A stretch of 64,000 nucleotides of DNA from Spirosoma lacussanchae (GCF_005870035.1 NZ_SWJG01000002.1:124001-188000); one strand, 5' to 3'. Positions 17,147 through 25,738 are shown, counted from the stretch's first letter. The notes: a model not told the origin generated them from the sequence alone. A program made the numbers and translations.

Positions 17147-17444
17147 TAGTATTTTTTGTCGTGCAACATGAGCCCGAAAAAAAAAACAGTTATGACCCGT
17201 AGGCCAGTAGGCGCGGCACCGTCAGAACCCGCCCAGCGCCATCGCGCGCTGAGTTTTATCTGAGGGTTCTTAGGCCATCAGACACCGTTGGGGCAGACTT
17301 GGCAGGGACGTTATTCGGTATGGACTGATAGATGGTGCTTTCAAGGCAAAACCCGCCAATGACCGGTCAGCAAACGGGCGTGGGCGCAACTATAACCGGC
17401 TCGCCAGTATGTGGTCAGTAGGTTGTTAACTCCCGGTCAGGCAG
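17147..17444. other. Intergenic region, no gene seen
   Basis: About 300 bases upstream of the winged-helix cluster and downstream of the Nif3-like gene. It contains the -33 element for the cluster and a run of ten A at about 17178-17187. I find no convincing reading frame, hairpin terminator or RNA gene. Confidence 0.6.
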
Positions 17445-18371
17445 TCAGAGTAACTGAAACGGGCTTCCGCTGGGTATGTGGGTAACCCGCAGGCCCGCCA
17501 GTTTGGGCGTCAGCCAGCTGGCTGCGTAGGCCATGCCGGCTTCTTCGCTGACGGCGTGGCTAAGCACGACCAGCGATGTTTTCTGGCCCATCAACAGGCC
17601 GTCTCTGACCCGCTCCACCGTTTCCCATTCTCTGGTTTCACCGCTCAGGATCACATCCGGTTTGTATTCCTGAATGGCGGCTATCTGACGCTTGCTGTCC
17701 ATATAGCCAAACGCCAGGTACAGACTGCGGCAAGGCTGTTGCAACCGGCCCACCACCCGTACGGAGGGGATATCCAGCTTTTGTTTCACCTGCTGAACGA
17801 TCGACCGCAGAGGTATGGCCTGGGGCAGGGTAATGATGCGGGGATTTGCGCTGTCGTAGAGTTTGTCCCAGCCGAGCCTGAGCAGGTTACCGAACAGGAT
17901 ACCGTCGGGTTTGTGGGCGTGCCAGTAGTCATGGAATCGCCACAGGGCAATCTTGTGCTTCGTCAGCAGGTCTACTTTGTACCGATAGGCATCGTCCTGC
18001 TGCAGCCAGTCGGTCTGATCTTCGTTGTTGTAAAACGGGGTTTCGTGGGCAATAATGAAGTTAGCGCCGGCTTTCACCGTCTTCTCGATGACCTCCAGGG
18101 TGGGAAACATGGTCGTAACGATACCCGTTACCGGCTGGTCGGGACTACCGACCCGCAGCTGATCGACCGTTTTGGCGAAGGGCGCCCCCGGAATCTCCCG
18201 CAAAATGAGATCAATAACCTGCTGAACGGTATAAGCTGCGTTGGTTTGACCGGGCGAATGAGCCGGGCTGACGCGTGGTAAAGCCGACAGAAGTGGCGTT
18301 GCTGCCAGCGCCGTAACGCTGGTCAGGAAGGTTCGTCGGTTCGGGAGACCCGGTTCGTTGGGGAGATTCAT
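17445..18371 (-). CDS. Nif3-like dinuclear metal-centre protein with Tat signal
   Basis: 308 residues. Residues 1-40 carry a twin-arginine signal (PNRRTFLTSVTALAATPLLS). The rest is a Nif3/YbgI-like fold: VQQVIDLIL at the start, a central strand IIAHETPFYNNED where cytoplasmic homologues have the metal-binding HHP, the segment HDYWHAHKPDGI, and a late DVILSGETREWETVE and VVLSHAVSEEAGM that supply further His and Glu ligands. Nif3 proteins are normally cytoplasmic, bind two metals and have been linked to GTP cyclohydrolase type IB-like hydrolysis. Export of such a protein is unusual. It stands alone, with no operon partner. Confidence 0.85.
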   Translation of the reverse strand: MNLPNEPGLPNRRTFLTSVTALAATPLLSALPRVSPAHSPGQTNAAYTVQQVIDLILREIPGAPFAKTVDQLRVGSPDQPVTGIVTTMFPTLEVIEKTVKAGANFIIAHETPFYNNEDQTDWLQQDDAYRYKVDLLTKHKIALWRFHDYWHAHKPDGILFGNLLRLGWDKLYDSANPRIITLPQAIPLRSIVQQVKQKLDIPSVRVVGRLQQPCRSLYLAFGYMDSKRQIAAIQEYKPDVILSGETREWETVERVRDGLLMGQKTSLVVLSHAVSEEAGMAYAASWLTPKLAGLRVTHIPSGSPFQLL

Positions 18372-18521
18372 GGGGTAGGGGTGTAGTAGACTAAAGTAGT
18401 ATAGAAATTGAACATACTTTCCTACAAGGACAAAATCCGTCCGTTATTACCAGCCCATCTGGACTAGTAGTTTAGCCGATGTCGCTAACTTTAACCAGTA
18501 AGCCACTGGCCAGACGCAGCT

Positions 18522-19631
18522 ATGATCCCTAAAATTAGCCGCCTTATTGATTGCTCCGTTCACCCAGCGTTACGATGTCGGGGCGTGCTGACCGTTACGC
18601 GCGTAGCCTCGGTACTGATCGGTTGGGGGAGCATCGCCCTGGCAGGATGCCAGTCTACGTCGGACTCGGCCACGAACGCTTCGCCCGGCCGCGCCAGCGA
18701 AAAACCTTCCGAGATTCGTCAGGCGGCCGGTGCGGACCACCCCGACGGGATGGTCTGGATACCCGGCACTACGTTTCTGATGGGCTCCGACGAGTTTGCC
18801 GATGCCCGGCCCGTTCACAACGTGACCGTTGCTGGTTTCTGGATGGACGAGCACGAAGTTACCAATGCCGAGTTTGCCCGCTTCGTCAGCAAGACAGGCT
18901 ATGTCACCGTAGCCGAGCGGCCGCTGAAGCCAGTCGATTTTCCGGACGTTCCCGCCGATCAGCTGGTGTCCGGTTCTGCGGTGTTTACGCCCCCCGCCCA
19001 GGCCGTATCCCTCACCAATCCGCTGCAGTGGTGGCGGTACGTAGGCGGTGCGAGCTGGCGGCATCCGAAGGGGCCGGGTAGTTCCCTAAAGGGGCGCGAC
19101 AACGAGCCGGTTGTACACGTCAGCTACGAAGATGCGGCCGCCTACGCGCAATGGGCGGGCAAGCGACTGCCTACTGAAGCCGAATGGGAACTGGCTGCAC
19201 GGGGTGGCAAAAAGCCGTCTACCTACTACTGGGGCGACGAGCTGAAACCAGCGGGCAAATGGATGGCCAACATCTACCAGGGCAATTTTCCGCAGAAAAA
19301 CACGAAAGAAGACGGGTATACCGAAGCCGCTCCGGTCAAAACGTTCCCGCCTAACCCGTACGGGCTGTACGACATGGACGGTAATGTGTGGGAGTGGTGC
19401 CAGGACTTTTACCGACCTGATTACTACGCTGCGTCGCCCGCTCAGAATCCGCAGGGCCCCACTGATAGCTACGATCCTGACGAGCCTGGCGCTATAAAGC
19501 GGGTACAGCGGGGTGGTTCGTTTCTGTGCAGTGATCAATATTGTATTCGATACAAAGCCGGGAGCCGGGGCAAAGGAGAAGTAACGAGCGGGAGTAACAA
19601 CCTCGGCTTCCGGTGCGTAACATCCAGATAA
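18522..19631 (+). CDS. Formylglycine-generating enzyme (SUMF1 family), lipoprotein
   Basis: 369 residues from the ATG at 18522; a GTG at 18585 would give a shorter and more usual lipoprotein signal (VASVLIGWGSIALAGCQS, lipobox LAGC). The FGE-sulfatase domain starts at about residue 75 (GMVWIPGTTFLMGSDE) and runs to the end (NNLGFRCV). Unlike most SUMF1 relatives it keeps both active-site cysteines, residues 336 and 341 in GGSFLCSDQYCIRYK, which line up with the catalytic pair of true aerobic, copper-dependent FGEs. It should convert the Cys of the CxPSR motif in a sulfatase to formylglycine. The downstream gene, 67 bases later, is exactly such a sulfatase. Anchoring in the envelope is unusual for a bacterial FGE. 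Confidence 0.92.
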   Translation: MIPKISRLIDCSVHPALRCRGVLTVTRVASVLIGWGSIALAGCQSTSDSATNASPGRASEKPSEIRQAAGADHPDGMVWIPGTTFLMGSDEFADARPVHNVTVAGFWMDEHEVTNAEFARFVSKTGYVTVAERPLKPVDFPDVPADQLVSGSAVFTPPAQAVSLTNPLQWWRYVGGASWRHPKGPGSSLKGRDNEPVVHVSYEDAAAYAQWAGKRLPTEAEWELAARGGKKPSTYYWGDELKPAGKWMANIYQGNFPQKNTKEDGYTEAAPVKTFPPNPYGLYDMDGNVWEWCQDFYRPDYYAASPAQNPQGPTDSYDPDEPGAIKRVQRGGSFLCSDQYCIRYKAGSRGKGEVTSGSNNLGFRCVTSR

Positions 19632-19698
19632 TCGCTTCGGTGGTGTTTACGAGCTGGTTCAGGCCGGTATCGATAGCGCAGCCATAACCGTTGACCCT

Positions 19699-21381
19699 AT
19701 GAACAGAAAGACGCTTTTTCGCTCCGTACCGGTAGCCGCTGCCCTGGCCGCACTGCTGGCCATTCCCAGCTATATGTCTATTCAGCTGGATAACCGCCTG
19801 CCGGAACAGGCCGGGCCGCAGCGCCCCAATGTCGTCTTTATTATTTCTGACGACCATACGTCCCAGGCTATCAGCGCCTACGGCAGTAAACTGGCCAGAA
19901 CGCCCCATATTGACCGGATTGCCCGGGAGGGAGCCATTCTGTACAACAATGTGGTGGCTAATTCCATCTGCGGCCCCAGCCGGGCTACTTTATTGACCGG
20001 TCAGTATTCGCACCGGAATGGCTACAAATTCAACGAGAAAGTCTTCGATATTACCCAGCCGGTATTTACGGAGGAGCTGCAGAAAAACGGTTACCAGACC
20101 GCCTGGATTGGCAAAATGCACCTGGGTAGCCTGCCCCATGGGTTCGACTACCTCAATATACTGCCGGGGCATGGCAGTTATTACAACTCGGATTTTGTCA
20201 ACTCCCGCAACGAGACAAAACGCTACCCGGGCTACGTTACCGATGTTGTAACGACCTTGTCGACAGACTGGCTGGACCGGCGGGATACGAAGAAGCCTTT
20301 TTTCCTGGTAGTTGGTCATAAGGCAACCCACCGCGAGTGGATGCCCGCGCTGGAGGATCTGGGGGCTTATGACAAGGTGACGTTCCCGATACCGGCCACG
20401 TTTTATGACAACTACGAAGGCCGGCTGGCGGCTCAGAAGCAGGAAATGAGTATCGATAAGACGATGAGTCTCATGGCCGACCTGAAAGTGAACGTTGCCT
20501 ATGAAATCAACGAGGCTACCGTCGATCAGGAAAAGGCCAAGTTCCGGAAAGCCCTGTACGGATCGAATCAACCGACGCCCGAGCAGGAAAAGCAGCTGGA
20601 CACCTACGTTCGGGAGGGCGCCTACCGACGGCTCAGCCCGGAGCAGAAGAAGGTATTCTCCGGCTATTACCAGAAAATCAGCCGCGAGTTTGAAGAGAAA
20701 AAGCTGACAGGTAAAGCCCTGGCCGAATGGAAATACCAGCGGTACCTGAAAGATTATCTGTCGACGGCCAACTCGCTCGACCGGAATATCGGTAAGCTGC
20801 TCGATTATCTGGATAAAAGTGGCCTGGCCAAAAATACGATAGTCGTTTACACGTCTGATCAGGGTTTTTATCTGGGAGAACACGGGTGGTTCGACAAGCG
20901 GTGGATCTACGAAGAATCGCTGAAAACGCCTTTCGTGATTCGGTATCCGGGGGTTATCAAACCCGGCAGCCAGGTTCGGCAGATCGTATCGAACGTCGAC
21001 TGGGCGCCCACGCTGCTTAGCCTGACCGGCACCCGTGTTCCGGCCTATATCCAGGGTGAATCGTTTATGCCGCTGTTGACCGGAGGCCAGAAAAACTGGC
21101 GAAACCAGGCGTACTACCATTATTACGAGTATCCGCAGCCGCACCGGGTATCGCCCCATTTCGGATTGCGCACGAATCAGTACACCCTGGCCCGCTTCTA
21201 CGGCCCGGATGATTTCTGGGAGCTATACGATATTCAGAAAGATCCCCAGAATCTTAAAAACCTCTACGGCCAGAAAGGCTACGAGAGCGTGACGGCTACG
21301 CTCAAAGCCCAATTGAAAGAGCAGATTGTCAGGTATAAAGACGAAGAGGCACTCAAACTGATGCAGGCCAGTCCGCAGTAA
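19699..21381 (+). CDS. Type I sulfatase (Cys-type), exported
   Basis: 560 residues. An N-terminal hydrophobic segment (SVPVAAALAALLAIPSYMS) directs export. The sulfatase fold is plain: NVVFIISDDHTSQA with the metal-binding Asp pair, then CGPSRATLLTGQ, in which Cys91 is the residue to become formylglycine, GKMHLG with the active-site Lys and His, and VVYTSDQGFYLGEHGWFDKRW with the remaining Asp, His and Lys. A family-specific insert of about 100 residues (about 245-345) is rich in Lys, Glu and Gln and may shape substrate binding. Members remove sulfate esters from glycans. The FGE gene just upstream can mature it, so the two make a self-contained desulfation unit. The substrate is unknown. Confidence 0.94.
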   Translation: MNRKTLFRSVPVAAALAALLAIPSYMSIQLDNRLPEQAGPQRPNVVFIISDDHTSQAISAYGSKLARTPHIDRIAREGAILYNNVVANSICGPSRATLLTGQYSHRNGYKFNEKVFDITQPVFTEELQKNGYQTAWIGKMHLGSLPHGFDYLNILPGHGSYYNSDFVNSRNETKRYPGYVTDVVTTLSTDWLDRRDTKKPFFLVVGHKATHREWMPALEDLGAYDKVTFPIPATFYDNYEGRLAAQKQEMSIDKTMSLMADLKVNVAYEINEATVDQEKAKFRKALYGSNQPTPEQEKQLDTYVREGAYRRLSPEQKKVFSGYYQKISREFEEKKLTGKALAEWKYQRYLKDYLSTANSLDRNIGKLLDYLDKSGLAKNTIVVYTSDQGFYLGEHGWFDKRWIYEESLKTPFVIRYPGVIKPGSQVRQIVSNVDWAPTLLSLTGTRVPAYIQGESFMPLLTGGQKNWRNQAYYHYYEYPQPHRVSPHFGLRTNQYTLARFYGPDDFWELYDIQKDPQNLKNLYGQKGYESVTATLKAQLKEQIVRYKDEEALKLMQASPQ

Positions 21382-21446
21382 CAGACTGCTCAGCAGGCCG
21401 ATCGGCTCTGCCCGTCAGGAACAGAAAGCAGGCAAAGCCAGTCGGC

Positions 21447-21926
21447 CTATTGAGCAGCCCGTACCTCGATAGCGTTTACCGCCCGAACCCAGCGGGTTGG
21501 TTTTTTCTCGCCCGGCACCACGATTCGATACGGGCCAATACCCGCCGGTAGGGGTTTGCCATCGACGCGATCAGCCAGCAAAATGGTACGTGTGGTAAAG
21601 TCCGGGTCAATTTCTGGCAGGGCAAATACTACTTCGTAGCCATCGGTAGCTTTCACAACGACGTATTTAGTCAGGTTTTTGCCGCGAAGCTCAGCGCCCA
21701 GCGTCACTCCAGCCTGGCGGAGCAAATCGATCAGGGGCACCCCGGCATAGCGGTGTTCCTGGCCATCGCGGTCGGTGGTAACCACGTCAGTGTGCGGCAT
21801 AGCCCTTAAACTGGCTTCGTCGAGGGTTAGGTTTTTGCTTACTTCGCCCGAAACAGTAACGGTCTGAGCCCGTAGCTCAACAAAGGGAAGCAGGCCCATC
21901 AGCCATAAAAGGAGAACAATGCGCAT
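21447..21926 (-). CDS. Small exported sulfite-oxidase-fold protein without a molybdenum-binding Cys
   Basis: 159 residues with a signal peptide (MRIVLLLWLMGLLPFVELRAQ). The mature part matches the oxidoreductase molybdopterin-binding fold: VTVSGEV, LDEASLRAMP, YAGVPLIDLLRQAGV, DGYEVVFALPEID, PYRIVVPGEKKPTRWVRAV. The domain is short compared with sulfite oxidases and, notably, the protein has no cysteine at all, so the residue that ligates molybdenum is missing. It may bind another ligand or a pterin loosely. Such proteins are common in Bacteroidota and Proteobacteria as periplasmic accessory proteins. It starts 24 bases from a perfect palindrome. Confidence 0.85.
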   Translation of the reverse strand: MRIVLLLWLMGLLPFVELRAQTVTVSGEVSKNLTLDEASLRAMPHTDVVTTDRDGQEHRYAGVPLIDLLRQAGVTLGAELRGKNLTKYVVVKATDGYEVVFALPEIDPDFTTRTILLADRVDGKPLPAGIGPYRIVVPGEKKPTRWVRAVNAIEVRAAQ

Positions 21927-21950
21927 GACAGGTCGGGTAAACGTAGTGAA

Positions 21951-21980
21951 GTTCGTTATATTCAGGTAAATATAACGAAC
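21951..21980 (-). promoter_or_regulatory. Perfect 12-bp palindrome upstream of the sulfite-oxidase-fold gene
   Basis: GTTCGTTATATT (21951-21962) and AATATAACGAAC (21969-21980) are exact reverse complements around the six-base spacer CAGGTA. The site ends 24 bases from the start codon of the minus-strand gene and overlaps a TATATTTA stretch that could act as its -7 box. The shape is that of a dimeric regulator's operator. Confidence 0.75.
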
Positions 21981-22307
21981 CTCGGTCGTATAAGGTAAAC
22001 TTTATGTAATTGATACGATAATCGGTTGTTAATCTGCTGGTTGGCGTTGGGTACGGGTTGGTCAGGAGGGGTAAGCCCATCCTGGCTTAGTGGTCACACA
22101 CAATTCATTACGGCTGATTTTCCGCATATAACTATAGAACAAGCCTGACAACCCGCAGGAACACGTTTGCTCATTACCAGGTTAGTTATAGACAGTAAAA
22201 CGAAGAGCCGCGTTGTACACGAAGGTATTTTGCTGTACGCCGGATAACGGGTTATGGATGCTTTACTGTCCATCTCTGTCAGATTGTATAACCAAGTGAC
22301 TTTCGCC
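21981..22307. other. Intergenic region between divergent genes, no gene seen
   Basis: About 330 bases between the palindrome and the chosen start of the ABM-domain gene. The last 54 bases are open in the frame of that gene from an ATG at 22254, so a longer N-terminus is possible. Other short frames here show no recognisable product. Confidence 0.5.
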
Positions 22308-22874
22308 ATGTCAGCCAGTATGCCGATCGAAATTGACAGCGCCGTGACGACGATTATTCTCCAGCGGCCCATTAAACAGCAGATTCACGCTTATGAAAAC
22401 TGGCTGAAGGAAATGGTGCCGCTGGCGCAACAGGCTGCGGGGCATCGGGGGGTGAATGTAATCCGACCCCATGGCGAGAACGACGAATACACGATTGTTC
22501 TTCATTTTTCCTCCGAAGCTGACCTGCACAACTGGCTGGAGTCGGACATCCGCCGGCAAATGATCAGGAAGGTGCGGCCTTTGCTGCACGCCGACGAAAA
22601 GATAGATGTGAAAACAGGGCTAGAGTTCTGGTTCACCCCACCAGCTTCCCGAAAAGCGGCTCCTGCCTACAAGCAGTTTCTGCTGACATGGTCAGCTATT
22701 TTTCCCTTATCCATTCTTATTCCCTGGCTGCTTTCGCCTTTTTTGTCGGCCCTTCCTGCTTCGTCGGCTCCCTTGATTAAACCGCTGGTAACAAGTATGG
22801 TACTGGTAGGGCTAATGACGTTCGTCATCATGCCACGCTACGTACGATGGGTAGCCCGGTGGCTCTATCAGTAA
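22308..22874 (+). CDS. Antibiotic-biosynthesis-monooxygenase (ABM) domain protein with C-terminal membrane helices
   Basis: 188 residues from the ATG at 22308; an upstream ATG at 22254 would add 18 residues. The first 110 residues form an ABM-type ferredoxin-like fold (AVTTIILQRPIKQQIHAYENW, GVNVIRPHGENDEYTIVLHF, WLESDIRRQM). Two membrane helices follow (ILIPWLLSPFLSALP and MVLVGLMTFVIMPRYV). This layout, sometimes called ABM superfamily COG3224, is widespread but uncharacterised; the domain often binds haem or small aromatics. No neighbour clarifies the role. Confidence 0.82.
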   Translation: MSASMPIEIDSAVTTIILQRPIKQQIHAYENWLKEMVPLAQQAAGHRGVNVIRPHGENDEYTIVLHFSSEADLHNWLESDIRRQMIRKVRPLLHADEKIDVKTGLEFWFTPPASRKAAPAYKQFLLTWSAIFPLSILIPWLLSPFLSALPASSAPLIKPLVTSMVLVGLMTFVIMPRYVRWVARWLYQ

Positions 22875-23312
22875 CTCTGCTCTACACTTATTTTTCAGCC
22901 TTCTGTGCGTAGCGCGGGCAAGGAGACGATACTCAGCGGGGGCCTTTACAGGCAGCTGCTGTACAGGAATGATAGACTTGAAAAGTAACTCTGCCGGGCG
23001 GCATCTGTAACAAACTGTGCCGAAACTAGTACTATATATGGCCATCAGAAACATTTGGTGAGGGGGCAGTACTTGGCCAGGCTCCTGGTAGCGTCGTTGC
23101 TGTCGATTAACCAGAACCCGCGATCGGCAATCCGGTACGGAAAAGGACCGTTGCCTCACCGGACAGCCGCTGATTCAGGGGCTTCCTGACAATTGAAGAG
23201 TTGCCACTACAGAACCGAGTGACTGGATTCGATACAGATAGGCAATGCTGCCAAAGATCAATCCCTGTCGCGGCCATTCGAATGGACGGAGCGGTTTGTT
23301 ATACACAATCAG
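22875..23312. other. Intergenic region of 438 bases, no convincing gene
   Basis: It separates the ABM protein from the GH1-like gene. The frames present are short, start with poor codons and have no recognisable domain. The promoter of the GH1-like gene should lie near the right end, but I see no clear TAnnTTTG box. It may hold the worn remains of a lost gene. Confidence 0.5.
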
Positions 23313-24644
23313 ATGAGTATACGGATACAGAAAAAGACGGTGGACGTTACCCCAGCTTTGGGCAAAGTAGCCCTTTGGGGCGGAATAGAATGCACCGTCA
23401 ATCGGGTCGGCAACGTATATCAGGATCAGATCAGCCGCAGCGGTCACCACGACCGGCTTTCGGATCTGGATACGGTAGCTGAGCTGGGCATTCGGACGCT
23501 GCGCTACCCTGTACTCTGGGAACGCACGGCCCCCGACCGTCCCGACGCTCTGGATTGGCGCTGGCCCGACGAGCGGCTGAACCGACTAAGGGCGCTGGGG
23601 ATACGCCCCATAGTGGGTCTGGTTCACCACGGCTGCGGACCGCGTTACGCCACGTTCGATACGCCCGGTTTCGACCGGGAGCTCTCCCGGTATGCCCGGC
23701 AGGTGGCTGAGCGGTACCCCTGGGTACAAGCCTACACGCCCGTCAACGAACCACTTACCACGGCCCGCTTCTCGGGCTTATACGGCATATGGTATCCACA
23801 CGGCCGATCGGACAAACAGTTTGTCGCTATTCTGTTAAGGCAGTTACGCGCCACTGTGCTGGCTATGGCTCAGATTCGGGCTGTTCAACCCGCTGCCCAG
23901 CTCGTTCAGACCGATGATCTGGGCTATACTCATAGTACTCCGGCCTTACACTATCAGGCTGATTTTGAGAACGAAAGGCGCTGGTTAACCTGGGATTTGC
24001 TTAGCGGCCTCGTTAGACCTGGCCATGCCTTGTGGAGCTATCTGCGGAGATCGGGCGCGTCGGAACGCGACTTGTGGTTTCACGTTGAAAACCCCTGTCC
24101 GCCCTCCTTACTGGGTATTAATCATTACGTCACCAGCGAACGCTACCTGGACGAGGATCTGACTCGTCATGGGGCCTGGACCCATGGTAGTAATGGACGT
24201 CATCGATACGCCGATACCGAGATTGTCCGCGCCAACCCGGCGCAGCGACTGGGCATTGCTGCCTTGCTCTGTCAGGCCTGGGAACGGTATCGACTACCGA
24301 TTGCCGTTACCGAAGCCCATCTGGGCTGTACCGTCGATGAGCAACAACGCTGGCTGGGCGAAGTATGGCAACAGGCCGAAGCAGCCCGGCGGGCGGGGGC
24401 CGATATCCGGGCGGTTACGGCCTGGGCGCTACTGGGCCTTTATGACTGGCACAATCTGCTAACCCGGGTCGAAAACCGCCATGAACCCGGCGTCTTCGAC
24501 CTGAGCAGCGGGCGCCCGGAACCTACCGAGCTAACCGACATGGTGCGCCAGCTGGCTCTTGGTCGACCTGTCGATACGCTCGTTCCGCCAGGGTTGGGCT
24601 GGTGGCAGGCCAAAGAGGCCGTTAAGGAAGTGCTGGCGGTATAA
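23313..24644 (+). CDS. Family 1 glycosyl hydrolase-like protein
   Basis: 443 residues, a clan-A TIM barrel. The acid/base motif is TPVNEP (Glu146) and the nucleophile position is AVTEAHLG (Glu334). Between them LLGINHYVTSERYLDED matches the GH1 LGINYY strand, and the end has WALLGLYDW where GH1 has the conserved Trp-rich loop. There is no signal peptide, so it is cytoplasmic. From memory, homologues are often the N-terminal half of a fusion with an RmlD-like sugar-nucleotide reductase; here the protein ends (WWQAKEAVKEVLAV) just where that second domain would begin. It may act on a glycoside, or on a nucleotide sugar if the fusion reflects a pathway. No partner is next to it. Confidence 0.82.
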   Translation: MSIRIQKKTVDVTPALGKVALWGGIECTVNRVGNVYQDQISRSGHHDRLSDLDTVAELGIRTLRYPVLWERTAPDRPDALDWRWPDERLNRLRALGIRPIVGLVHHGCGPRYATFDTPGFDRELSRYARQVAERYPWVQAYTPVNEPLTTARFSGLYGIWYPHGRSDKQFVAILLRQLRATVLAMAQIRAVQPAAQLVQTDDLGYTHSTPALHYQADFENERRWLTWDLLSGLVRPGHALWSYLRRSGASERDLWFHVENPCPPSLLGINHYVTSERYLDEDLTRHGAWTHGSNGRHRYADTEIVRANPAQRLGIAALLCQAWERYRLPIAVTEAHLGCTVDEQQRWLGEVWQQAEAARRAGADIRAVTAWALLGLYDWHNLLTRVENRHEPGVFDLSSGRPEPTELTDMVRQLALGRPVDTLVPPGLGWWQAKEAVKEVLAV

Positions 24645-24683
24645 AAGCCGGGTAGCTGCGCATAGAAAACGCCAGCTCTGGTA

Positions 24684-25523
24684 CTAGGGCCGGTCAGGGT
24701 TCGAAGCTTTATCGAATCGAAAGAAACAGTAGCTGCAAAAACTGCTCAGGGCCGTCAGGACGTGCCATAACGCGTGTCCCTGATAATACGAATACGGGTC
24801 GCAGTTGATTTTTCGTACATCCATCGTCCGGATGTATATCGCCAGCACAATCAGCACGAAGCTGAGCAGTACCAGCCCGATAGAACGCCGGGACCTGAAC
24901 TGAATGTAGTTCACCAGCATGCCCACGTTCAGGAGCAGAATCAACGCTGGTACCAGTCGGGAACTGGGTACCAGGAGCGCCAGGGGAGCCCACAGGCCAA
25001 TCAACGCCAGCAATACCACAACCCAGAGTCGTTGCTGAGCCAGCGTCAGCTGTAGTTTATGGAAAACGTGATAGATCGTAATACCCACCAGGGTGAGCAG
25101 GATGCTATAGGTAGCGTTCATGTCTACCCGTTGGCCAACGTAGGTCAGCGAAGCGTGAAAAAAGGCACTGCCCAGGCATAAATAAACAAAGCAGGCGCCC
25201 ATCAGGCCCGACAACAGCGGAAAATCAGCCATCCGGTTGGTAGCCGGAAGCCCTTGGTTTTGCTGGTCCTGATAAGCCACGAGCAGAATAAAAACGCCAA
25301 AGAACAGGTAGGCCAGGTTCGAGTAGGTATTGATCGGCTGGTGGAAAACGCGATGCGGGTGGTTAAACTCGCAATACTCTACCTGTACGGCCGACTGACT
25401 GATGGTCATGCCGTCCCAGATCGTAGCCGTCAGCGTAGAGTCGAGCAGCAGCCACAGGCTTAACATGGCCAGGGTAGCCAGCATAGCTATGTTCAGTCGT
25501 CTGGAAAAAGCAGAGGAGATCAT
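24684..25523 (-). CDS. Ceramidase-like (CREST superfamily) membrane hydrolase
   Basis: 279 residues with about seven membrane helices. The alkaline-ceramidase signature is visible: VEYCEFN, INTYSNLAYLFFG, the Ser and His of LGSAFFHASLTYVG, a following Asp (QRVDMNATYS) and near the end GHALWHVLTALS with the HxxxH pair. These are the zinc and catalytic residues of the CREST fold, which hydrolyses amide or ester bonds inside the membrane. Bacteroidota make sphingolipids, so a ceramide-like substrate is plausible. It is convergent with the GH1-like gene and alone on its strand. Confidence 0.87.
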   Translation of the reverse strand: MISSAFSRRLNIAMLATLAMLSLWLLLDSTLTATIWDGMTISQSAVQVEYCEFNHPHRVFHQPINTYSNLAYLFFGVFILLVAYQDQQNQGLPATNRMADFPLLSGLMGACFVYLCLGSAFFHASLTYVGQRVDMNATYSILLTLVGITIYHVFHKLQLTLAQQRLWVVVLLALIGLWAPLALLVPSSRLVPALILLLNVGMLVNYIQFRSRRSIGLVLLSFVLIVLAIYIRTMDVRKINCDPYSYYQGHALWHVLTALSSFCSYCFFRFDKASNPDRP

Positions 25524-25682
25524 CAGATTATATGTAGTCTGTAACGGAGCGTCACATCGTAAGGATAATTAGAATAGCTTCTACTGAACCCGTTCCATAC
25601 ATGGCCTGATAGCTCGCGCAAAACGAACGGTATCCTACGGGGGTAAACTACAAGCTCCGTAGTTTTAAAGTGATACCAAAAA

Positions 25683-25715
25683 GCCGGGTATCCGCTCTGA
25701 AAGCAGATCCCCGGC
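25683..25715 (-). terminator. Rho-independent terminator of the 347-residue membrane protein gene
   Basis: GCCGGGTATC (25683-25692) pairs with GATCCCCGGC (25706-25715) with one mismatch. On the minus strand the stem is followed by a run of five T. It lies just after the stop at 25739. Confidence 0.8.
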
Positions 25716-25738
25716 CTGGCGTGTAGTGGGTGGAATAC

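Noticed and set aside
17147-17444. Possible small RNA upstream of the winged-helix cluster
   Set aside because: No hairpin followed by a T run and no promoter pointing into the region were found.
19990-21159. Minus-strand frame of 389 codons opposite the sulfatase
   Set aside because: Shadow of a GC-rich gene; composition is biased and no family motif is present.
22812-23159. Minus-strand frame of 115 codons in the gap before the GH1-like gene
   Set aside because: No signal, domain or good start; it partly overlaps the ABM gene.
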